DNA of 64,000 bases. It comes from Cliona cf. orientalis (Eukaryota; Porifera; Demospongiae; Clionaida; Clionaidae). The stretch covers positions 5,208,001 to 5,272,000 of the forward strand of contig OZ005695.1 in the NCBI GenBank assembly GCA_963930775.1. The letters run 5' to 3'. The notes below the pieces were generated by a model. It was not told where the DNA came from and did not search any database. It was given only the letters and a program-made list of their open reading frames with translations. A program made the position numbers and the translations under genes. This document shows positions 45,401 to 57,400 of this stretch, piece by piece (position 1 is the stretch's first letter; every line of letters begins with the position of its first letter).

Positions 45401-48400
45401 GACCAGTGGAAGTGGAGGGTCCAGCAGATGTGGAGGGTGAATTCCTTTTGTCTGGTCTGGGAGTCTTATCGCCCCAACATAGCTGCACAGCACCAGATAA
45501 TCCCACCTAAACAGAGGTGGAGCATCCACAGTGATTCTCATGAGTTAATCTTCTCCAAGGGAGACATAATTAACTTGAGTTGCAAAAGTAGCCTCTCCAA
45601 CTGGCATTGACAGCATTGAAGAGCAAAATATTTTCCTGAACCAGATTTAAGTAGCATAATAGCATAATCTGTGATGTCTTTCCATTCTTCCACCACCAGG
45701 GAACAGTCAACACCAGCCTTCTCATGGAACCCAATCTCATGTGCAAATTAACCATCGTCACTCCCCCCCCCCCCTTCCAGAAATAGCTAGAATGGTCGGT
45801 GAGTGCTGGTATGCTGTATCTTCACCCGATCACATCAATAGCTTCCACGTATTCAGCCTGGTGTGAGCATAGAAAATGCACCCTCATAGTTACCTCAGCC
45901 TGCTGATTTATGATTATTCCATCCTCCTTTTTTATGACCTTCACTGATGATAGGTTTTCAAAGGTGGTGGTTTCAGGCTGTCAAGATTCTTCTTGGTTTT
46001 CAGGGGAGACTTCATTGCTTTAACAATAGAAACTTCATCCTGCTGTATATAGCATCTTACATAAAACTGCATATGGTTTGAGAATATCATGAAACAATGC
46101 ACAGCCCAGGAGCATTTTCCTCCTCATCCATACTCTTTAAGTGAGGATTTTCAATCAGCTACTTTTGTAAGTTGCACACACTTCTAAGGAAACTTCTCAT
46201 ACAAAGAATTACATAAACGTGAGTATGTCATCAATGCTACAAAAGAAAGTATGTGACAGAGCATCTTAGCTCCAGACAATGCTCCAGATGATGAGCCAGA
46301 CACCAGAAGACAACAATCCAAGGGACAGCTTCTTCCAGATATCTCTAAGGCCCACTCCCCCCCCCCCCCCCCCTCCGGCTATTAATATTAGTTGCATCAC
46401 ATCCTAGGCCTACTAACTTTCTCCTTCATTTTTGTACCGAGCACCAACTCAACTCTATGACGCTCCTCTAGGTCACAAAGTGGCTTCATCGTTACAGCCA
46501 GCTTTCCTTGGCACAGTGGTATAGCCACACCCGGGCCTACTCAGGCCCGGACCCGGGTAACTTTTTGAGTAATAGGTATTATTGGCTAACTAGCTTACCT
46601 CTAAGATACTTGATTGACCTAATGATCTGGTGATACCGTATAGCAGGAAATTTTCGAGGGAGAAAACTTCACGAATTTTATAGTCACCCACAAAAGTTTT
46701 CTCCACAAAATTTTAGGCATGCCACACCCATTATGCGATCTGTTTACATTCCGTAAAAATTTTCTCTGCGAAATGCTCCCTTCCTACCGATCCGCAAAAG
46801 CATTCTCCCTCAAAAATTTTCCGCTTTACGGTATGCTATATTTAGAACTGAAGGCTGGAGGTAGTTAGAAGTATAAAATAACATCGCGCATGCGAGATCC
46901 AAGGTGAAACGCTCTGATTATATGAAAGCGAGAAAGGTTAACAGATAAGAGACAGAGTTATACTTACTAGTTAGTTGTAGTTAGCAATTCGATGGTGGAA
47001 TTATGGTCTCGGGAGCCTCCAGAATGCGTCTCAGAGCACCAAAAATTTCAAACTTTTCTCCCCTTATGGCAGCTGCCCACATAATACCCTGTGCCCCACC
47101 AAACTATCAATCCTAGCTACACCACTGCCTTTGCAATGAAATAAGCAATTCAAACTTCGTTTAAGTACCATCTGAGTCATAGTGAGGAGAACCTTAGCGA
47201 TTGGAGCATATACAGCAACGTCGCTGCCTTGCTACTTTTTCAATATTGACATTGCTCATAATACTGCTAGCAGCATGATCCTTAAGGTTTTTCGAGCCTT
47301 CAATAAAGGCAGGATTAAAATTATGCATGCCCTCCAGCTTACTTTTGATCTAGTACAAAAAGAGCATGTCAAGCTGTCCACATGGGGACGATCGACAACG
47401 GTGTACTTGAGCCACACTGACGAGTTCAGCTCCTTGTCTCGCTCCGCAATCCACCTATCGACACATAAAAGATGTGCTCTGCTACAAGTTCAGAAGGTCC
47501 ACGATTGGTCATAATTGCAGTGCCATGTACACAAACAAGGGTGACCATAGACGCATGGTACACCACTGAGTCTCAAATGAACGGCATAAAGCACCATGCG
47601 TATTAAGAGGCCTGCTCAGCAGGCCACCGAGCCTCAAGCAAAATGAGAGACGAGGTCTATTCTTTGTCATACTCTGGTCATGGATAGAATGATTCAACGT
47701 TCAAGCAGAGCGAGAATGTCACCATTGCAGTGGAGTTTGAGCGCATGCATTATTGATCTGCAGTAAGGGGGGGGGGGGGTGGTCTATAGCTAAGCAGTAA
47801 TAAGTTCAAAGTTCATGCTAGGAAGATAACTTGTTCAGATTTTCTCTGAGTATGTGAGCTTACTAATAACTTGTGCATAGTAGCCACATTATCCATTGTG
47901 ACATCAAACATACTTGAACTATTTCTGGTTACATAACTTTCAACCAATCAGATGCGTTGAAAAGTGTGCATTGAATTGCGTATTGCACACTTGAGTATGC
48001 ATTAAATCAAGTCACCAAACAATAGCGCTTGAGTGTAGGCGTGGTCCCTCAGTTCTAGAACAGTCAGCTCAGTGACTATCCTTGTTCCCAGGCTCAGAGT
48101 TAGAGAAGCTACTACCAATAATAAACTTTTAAGATTTGTTGGCTAAACAGACGTTATTTATGGTCTTGTACCTTCTGTCAGCTCTACTCGCGTATACACA
48201 ATCGATGATGTCGCACACAGCGTAACTGATTCGTTACATGACTTCACCATGGCAACACATGCACTATGAACATGCGCATTATATGACAAAATGGCGAATC
48301 AGACACATCCCCTTGCAAAATGCGCTGTACACACCCACGATAAAATGGCTGTCATGATAACACAAACTGGCGTGCCAGACGTGCGCGTTCCATAATGGAG

Positions 48401-51400
48401 TGGATTTATACTCGAACCAAGGTGAGCGGTCAATGAGTTAACCCTAATAGTGAAAAAGAAAGATAGACAAAATACGCTTTTCCTACAAGTTTAAAAATAT
48501 TAAAAATTTTTCTGCTCCGAGTTGTTAACAGCTTTGTTTTGTATTACATATATGGCATATCCGGGTCATCCCTACTTACAGAGTCTACCGACTCTATGAT
48601 AAGAAAAATGTCACTCTGAAAAACATATCCATTAGTATAATATTTGGGTATTTGAGAGGGATCTCGAGTGCCCTCTGCAATAACTTCTAGTAGTGGTTAC
48701 GGAGACTGAACTTTATGGGTAAGCATACGTGATATAAAAGATTGATGCCGAGCAAAGCGAGAGTTCTACACAACCCCAAGGTCTCCTAAGTGTTAAAAAA
48801 GTACTAGAGACTATTAGTACATAAATCCAAGGATTAGTGCTAATTTGTGCATACTTAGCAAGATTGTTGGTAATAGGTGTTTTCACACTTCTCTAGGTCG
48901 TGTCATCATCACAATCACCCTTTAACTCATTAGGTATGATTTGTGTTTGGTATGAAAAATTTGACCACATCCCCAATAGCTGCATATAGTTATTATGGTG
49001 CAGAATATTATGGTAAAGGTCATCAATATAGTGCGTACATGATCACAATTAAACCACATTGATACCAGCGGCTCAATCACAGAGATGGAGTCTGAGACCA
49101 ACTCTCAACCTCGATAGTAACAATTAAGTTTCGATGCTTCAATCATAGGAGATGAACTTGACAGCGCCGTACAGCTTCCGAATGTCAGGTTGGTCGCGGC
49201 ATAGCATGCACGCAGCGTACGTGCCATATAATATAGCACAAGGCTGGCTTTATTTATCCACAGGATTACGTCAGCTAAGAGAACACACAAAGCTCGGCTG
49301 GTGATACTTGTTGAAGAAAGTAGCTCTCAGCTTTAATGTCTTCGCTAGATACAGGCATCAGATACTCTACATACTAACTGATTTTCAAGTCTCAGAAAGA
49401 TCCATTGAGGCCCTAATTTTCACATATTTACCTCAGATTACACCATAGGCTTCGATATTTATCATCTCTAATACAACACAACCTCCGAAACTTTAATCTT
49501 CACAGCGCTCTAATTTTACTAACTCGTAACACACATACATAGAAACCGACGAAACAGTGTATAACAATTTTAGATCCTAGTAACAATGTTCAAAAGCTTG
49601 ACATATCAACTGCTGCCTAGCAACAACCCTAACCAAAGGCAACAATTTTTACAAGTGTTGTACAGAAACTTTTACAAGTGAACCTACAATCAAATTTCAG
49701 TACTAGTTACAACTACGTTCCAAAGAGTAGTAGACCACACTTTCCTCCTCCCCCTTATATTATCTACTCTAAATAGTATTGTACGACACTATACCTCCCC
49801 AAAAGTCAATCTGTTGGCTTGCTTCCTCATCTGAGAAACTGCGTATCTTTCTTTCATCTTCCGTACTCTATAGTAGGGTATTATAAAATGAGTCCTATTA
49901 TTACCGTACTCCTAAACATTTAAACAATCATGATCACACTTTCCATTCACTGCACAAGGAAATCTTTGCCAAGTGCATGTTCAGCAAGGACACCAAACAA
50001 ACAGAGATTAAACTTGCATGCAAATAAGCTCCAATATATTATTATTACAGTGGAACCCTTCCAATCTGGATCCCTTGGAACCCAGTTTTAGTGGCCAGAT
50101 TATCAAGGTGTCCTCTTTCAGGGGTAATTGATACACCAACTACTATAAAAGCAACATAAATTGAAGGGATGGGAGGGTCAAAAAGTACACAAACAAGATT
50201 AGTAGGGATAATCATATCCACCATGCATTATTTGTTAAATGGCACTAGAGCACCACAGACCCTTCCATTCATATCTGCATTGATAGCAGCTGAATTATAT
50301 TCGAGCACCACAAGAATTACAGCTTAATTGATAGGTGTGACCAATCAAAAACTCCCAGCATTATCACCACTGCTAAATGTCAGGAGTTATATATAATACC
50401 ATACCTTATCTAATAGAACGCATAAAATTTTTTTAAAAATGCACGTTTTTCCAGGTAAAGGTCATCACAATGTGTAAACATCATGAGAATTCGTAACTTA
50501 TTGCTATTACGTTAAATTGGATCATGTGTTCCATTAGATTAAGTACGGCATGCAGATATTTAGAGGGTTTCATTTAGGATTTTCGTCAAGGGGGCAAACG
50601 TGATAATCACGGAGTTAAGGGGCGGCAAGGATTGTACTAGTGTTTTTTATCAGCCAAGAATAACATTGTGGTCATTAACTAGGATAGGAGGGTCTGAAAT
50701 TCTACATTTTTAACTGCTGAGACTGTGTCTGGTGGCTTCTGAGACCTGTCTTGTCAGTGATATCTACTGGTTCTCCTCCCTTTTAATACAGTATGTTTCC
50801 TCCCGCGCGGAGCGCGAAGCTGAAATTAAAAAGGAGCAAAAAAGTGCCTATTTGGACACTTTCGCCATTCAAAATTCTTATATTGCGTATATGGTTTGTG
50901 GCAATTCTCAAGGGGGAGCAGCCAGCTTCCAAGGGGGGGGGGGCGAGTGCCCCCCTGCCCCCCTAAATGAAACCCTGATTTAGGAATATCCTCTTTGAGA
51001 TTCCAGACTCAGGGGGGCCTCATCCCCTTGTCAGAGCCATTGAGGCAGTGTTACAGCTTATACTTGCCTCCTTCCTCCACGTTTCTTTCTAGGAGCATCG
51101 TCTGGTTTCGGAAGTGGCTTTGGTGCTTTCACTGGAGGAGGCTCCATTAATTTATCCACTTTCTTTTGTACCTCCTCACGCAACTCTACACAATAAGCAT
51201 ACACAAATACATGGATCTATCTTATCTCCCATAATTTAATAACTTACGTTCACCAACTTCACCACCTGGACATTCATGGAAACTGTCCACTCTAGCAGCT
51301 AAAGTACACTTACAAGCAATAAGCCTTGCAACCTTTTTACGGATATCCTAATATATATACATAATTAGATAAATGAGTGTTAGAATGTTATGTTATAAAA

Positions 51401-54400
51401 CTTAGTATCTCACAAGAGGTGCATTCTGTACAATGTCCGTATAAAAGACAAACCCAGAATGAGGAAGAACTGTAGCCGTCGAAAATCCTGCAAGCGTTTT
51501 CTTCTGTGCTCCTAATACCTATTATGTGCAGTATGGAATGATTTCACCAATGCAGTAAAAGGTCACCACATCTTCTAGTACCAAAGGATAAAATTTCATC
51601 AAAGAGAGCAGCTAGGTGCAAACGTTTCCAGGTAAAAATTTGCAGCTACAATCAGGTATCGTAGAATTCCACAATTACGCACCGCACCCCCCCCCTTATA
51701 TTTGTGCATGCTAGCATTGGGCAAAAGTGGGGAGGGGGCTTACTGTAGTGTTCCGGGCAAGCACCCACTTCTGGGTAAGCTCCCATGTACCTCATTTCAA
51801 GGGATCAATTAATGTAGCAGCTTCTATACAAACATATGGAGATTATGTCCTGGGTAAGTGCCCAAACGGGCCAAAATCACCATGTATCTTTAAGCACCCA
51901 TGGGCGCTTACCCGGGACACTATGGTATACATGGGATCGTTACATCTCTGTGTGGTGACCTTTACCAACCATCGAATGCCACATAAGCACGCACGCGATC
52001 TCTGTGCTTTCTCAGGCTGTTTGGTGGGTGAAACTCGAGAAAAACTACAAAGGCCTATTACGACACAAATAGCTAGTTTGCTTGCTGTGCACGTGGCTAG
52101 ATGTATAACTAAAAACTATGCTGTAGAATGGTTATAGTATTGTATATATAGGATCTATACACCTTAACCGCCATAAAATTGAAGCACTATTGTGCAAAAA
52201 ACCTCTGTGAACTATCACAATTGCCTATAGATTTAATGCTCCTATAGCTAGATCCTAGATGCTTGCAGCACGATAAAGAGCACGCATGCAGCTGAGCCAG
52301 GCTAGCCAGTACGATACAAACTGGAGTAACCACAGCAATGTGCACAATATGCACCACTGCGCCATGGCCTAGCTGGACAAGCCATGTACTGATCTCATCA
52401 TCATGCAAACCTAGAACCCTGGAGTCAAAGAAAGCCACTCCAAATTCAAATAGTCATCACTTCAAGCTCTCGGTTCACAATGTACGAACTATCAGTGTGT
52501 TTTCTACTGAGAAAGAGCTGAGTTACCAATCACTGTGAACGTTCTCAGCAAATTCCACACTGTAAAAGGCTACAGCCTGCTTTGTAACACCTCACTTTGG
52601 ACATAATATAAACCAGTAATGTGACTGCTAGCATGGTATCATACCACAGAAAACAATTGTAACCCTCGTGCACGCACACTGAGGCTAAACATAATAAGGA
52701 GAGTAATAATAAAAATACACACAAGATAATTAAAGACCATGAGCAAATAATACCACTACCATGCGAATACGAATCCACAGAAAGTACTCCTAACACAATT
52801 AAGTTCAAACAGGGGGGTGAGCCGATATGACTCGCTGAAGGACCATATACCTTGCATGCCATAAATATACACACAAGGAACTGGCCATGGCTAGCTGTGT
52901 ATGTATACGTACTAGGCATTTCCACCAGATGCAGTTTTGCAGGTGTCCACAGTCTCGTGAATCAGACCACTCCCTCTGCAGCGCTGGATGTATTGCATCA
53001 CCAGCATGCGGAAGCTGGTGGATGCAATACATCCAGCGCTGTGGAGGGAGTGGTCTGGTTCATGAAACTAGCATACACAGTAGTTGCATGCTTCTTCACT
53101 GCCTTCGGCAGCTAATATGCTCCTGATAGTACCATATACTAGGGTTATGTAAACCATGGAGGGGACGAACCTGCATAGATTTTAGAGCTGGAGGATTGGG
53201 TTCCCCCACAGGAATTCTATCCAAAGCACATGCATAAGTATCCATTAATATTGTTCATCTGATGGCAGTATTAAAAATCTGTCGTAGCTAAAGCCAAGGG
53301 ACAAGCTAATATCTATACACATGTCAATAGTTGCGTACCATGCATTCTTATGAACTTCCACGACTACCATGGTGTTCCAGGCAAGCGCCCATGCACTACG
53401 TTTCATAGGATTAATATAGCAGCCTCCATACAAATATATGGTATGCGGGCCAAATCACAAGTTATGTTTAAGCTCCCACGATTACCCAGGACACTACAGT
53501 AGTGTTGAAGGCCTCCCTCTAGACTGGTTCATTCCCAGTACAGAATACTGACAGGAGCCTTGGGCCTATTCAATCACACTGAATGTGGCCAAAGCTCTTG
53601 ATTCATCTGGGCAATTATAGCCTCAGTTGTACCCAGGGCAACTATTAACCAATGTTGACGATGTTTACAACAATAATATATATGTGCATGCATTATGAGC
53701 TAGCAAGCACGTAGACGACGTATCGCTACATACATACAAATGTACAGCGGTTTGTTGCATTGATTAGTGCGGGGCTCGCTTAGGCTCATCCCAAAAGCCG
53801 AGTGTAAACCACTGGAGTAATCATGGTAGGCGCCCCAGACCTCCTTTAAAATCTTAGACGCATGAATGTTGCTTATATATTCGCCAATATGTGCATACTA
53901 CTTTGCTGGCCTAAGCACTTGCCATCTGGTGGATTTTCAGTATACAATACATAAACATTCTAATTACAGTACCACCCTAATTTAAGTGCCCCATGAAGTT
54001 TTAAACAATATATCGGGTTCTAACTATAGTGCCACTCAAACCACAAAAAAGTTTTAGGCAGGGCTTACTAAAATAATTAATAGACAAATCACTATCGCCA
54101 CTGAATCATCAATTTCACCAACTCTGTCGTCAGTTTTCTCCAACAGTAGTAGTTCAAATAGGTTGATAATACAAAAACATGTACTAACTGACTTGACTTG
54201 ACCAGGCATCAGTAGAAGATGAAAGAATAGTACCTACTACGTACATATTCCAAGCACTACCAGCTTTTTAACCCTCGTCGCATGCACCGTCGGGTTATAC
54301 TACTTGTTCTGTCTGTCTGTCGGTGTGTATCTATCTGTTAAGACGAAATCTGCTGCCTATCTCGTCATAGGGTTCTTGATAGTGTTTTCAAGGTTTTATT

Positions 54401-57400
54401 GTGCGCTTTCACTAAAAATGCTTCACTCAAGAGTTCTGGCATCATTTCCTAGTCAAAACCGCCTTCCTCACTCCCTGGCGAGCATTGAATGGATAAAAGA
54501 CAGTAACAAGAAGACTGATTCATCACTGATCATGGCACACTGGTAGATTAATTGGTAAGGTTCATAGCATGCTACAAACAGCTGATACAGCGTCCAGTGA
54601 TGCCAAGAAAGGAAACGTTTTAGCTCTGCCGAATCGCTTCCAGTCACCTCCCGCTTGTACATGTATGTCACTGACAGACAGACAACTATGATCTTAGTAT
54701 AGTGATTGTTGCATTCTAAAAAAAATAATACCTTTCTTCATTGTTGTCTGGCACATTTGCTCTCTTAGATCATCATCACTTTCCTCAGTATCAACATCAC
54801 TGTCTACAATCTCTTCTGCACCCCATCTCCTTGAAGCCATTATCAGTGCTATCATTTCCAGCTATGAATGTTGAGTGAATTGGGGGATGTCTTTATCTAG
54901 CCACGGATACTTAGCAGGGGCACCAATAGCGCCAACACTAACAGGTGCATAGATCGCGCTCTTTCATCAACCAGCGTATACGTGTCTTCTGTAATCAGCT
55001 TGTGTAATATGTAATGTGGTAGAGTAAGTTGTGCCAACAACAGCTTTGTCTATCACTCTTCAATCGACTCTACTACAAGTAAGTAGTACTTGCACTACTT
55101 CTCTGAGCTTATACATGTATGTAGTAGAGAATACCGTATAGCCAGAAATATCGGCGGGAATTAAATTTGGCGGGTGTGCCGAAAATCGCTATTACAAGAA
55201 TATTGGTGGATTTAAATTTGGCGGTTCGGTAGGGGATCACCATATGTATACATGTATATGCGAGTGGGAAATTTTGGTGAATTTTAGTTTGGCGGTTGTA
55301 ATATAGACCGCCAAACCGCCAAATTTTCCGGATATACGGTAAGTCAAGATATTAGCACACTTTACCCACTAAAGTATGATACTGCAGTATTCATAGTCAA
55401 TTACAGTCACCTAAACGTGACATTCAGTAAAGGCAATACACAGTAACATGTCACGCAAATGTGACATTCGGGGTTAAAGAGATTAAGGAATGCTGTAATA
55501 GAACCACCATCAGCATTCAGGCGGCTCCTGTCCATCTACCACATTAAAATCCTACATATAACTAGAGCTCTGTAGAGAGCACATACCCCGCGCGCACATT
55601 GCGCAATCTATAGAATTGCTTTGCCACAGTATTCATGGCTATAATTGTGAACTTCAGAAAATTAGTGGAAATGCTGCTTAATTGTACAATGTCCTAGCTA
55701 CTGGAGGTCCCGGCGATAAAAGCACTCTCTCTGTACCAGATCTAGACTACTAGGAGATATGAACTGATACGTCCAATAGTCTGTATAGTATAGCTATCTT
55801 ACATTATGGTTTGGTTCCATATGGCTGCAGATTTCAGCTCCATCAGCGGATTCAGATGGAGTACAGATTTCAAGAACATTATTAATTTCGACGATCTTTA
55901 CCAGTCATAATATTATTCTTGGCTACTTAGTTGTGCACATGAGCAGACAACACAATGGGCATGCATTATGCACTGTCGATAGGCGTGCATGGCTACGTTA
56001 GCTAACAAAAAGGCACTATTTGCGACACCCATGGACCATGTCCATCGATTTGACAGACACTGAAGCCAGTTTTTCGCCCAATTCAATTGATTCATTGTGC
56101 TTACGAGTCGCTTAGACGTCTGTATCTCGAGATATGGCGATTTTTGTGCTCACGACGACGACGACACGACCGATTACTTTACCCCTTGCGCATGCACGTG
56201 GGGTAATTAGTAGATATACATGTATTTGTATACTCGATAAGCATCAGCACTTTGGAATGATATTGTTAATTATCCCTACAAATCTTGATTGTGTATTTTT
56301 TGGTACTGCCATCCCTACTTCATTCTATCAATTGTTCTTGTAACATTAAAAACAAAATGTTATTAGATCTTCATGGTATTTTATCAATTCCAAAAATAAG
56401 GCCCCTCTCTTTTTAACCCCAACTTTTTGCACAAGTATTTTTGCCTCATTTATAAGTCCGTGCCCCTACCATGCAAAAATTCCACCATCAGCAAAATAAA
56501 TACCTAGTGATCAACGGTATCTTCTTCATTTATCAGCTCTTTCTGCTGAATATCATGGCAAAGGTTCCTTGGATAGTGGCGGTAGCCTATAGCTACCTAT
56601 CGGTCTGGCTGGTATCGTGGAATTGACTACGTGAGCATTAGCTTCTTGCCACTGTATTGGAGCTTAAAACGACAGCAGACTCCATACGATGGCCAGACAA
56701 GCTTTATCAGAGTCGGTAGACTCTATAAGTAGGCATGGCACAGATACTCCACATATGTAATACATTACAAAAATCCAAATATCTCAAAACAGGTAACTTT
56801 GTGAAATTTCTAAGTGTCAAAATCAGAATCTACAGCAAATTATCTATCTAACAAGACCAAGATCATCCATCAACTCAATTGTATATGCCAGAACCAGATG
56901 TTCAAAAATAGCTATTTGTCAATGTTTATTTCTTTCTTTCTTTCTTTCTGTTTTCCTGGGCAAACTCAAGACTACCATGTCCGCTCATCTTAGTTCGAGT
57001 ATAAATCCTCTCCATTTGGAGTGCGCACGTCTGTGGCACGCTCATTTTGTGTTATCAGGATAGCGATTTAATTGTGGGTATGTACAGCGCATTTTGCAAG
57101 TGGGTGTGTCTGATTAACCATTTTGTCACATAATGCACATGCTCATGTGGTGTTGCCATGGTTAAGTCATGTGACCGATGTAAGTGGTGGGCGTGCGCCG
57201 GCGTATCCAGGACCTGCTCGATCGAGCGCTCAGCTGATCAGCGCTGCAGCTCAGTGAACTGTCGATTATGGTGGTTACTTACCAACAGTAAGCTTACCGG
57301 CCTATAAAATACGCTCCCGAAACAGAAGGTTTTCGCTGCTACTTGGTTCTAAACAGCCTTCTTTCAAGTTTGCTGGTCAGCCAGCTTCAGGATTGAGATA

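Noticed and set aside
47182-47514. 110-codon plus ORF
   Set aside because: No recognisable motif; it runs into the inverted 430-bp repeat copy.
51727-52137. 136-codon plus ORF
   Set aside because: It crosses two nested MITEs.
52545-52925. 126-codon minus ORF with a hydrophobic run
   Set aside because: It has no signal, domain or splice context and overlaps low-complexity AT-rich DNA near the hairpin.
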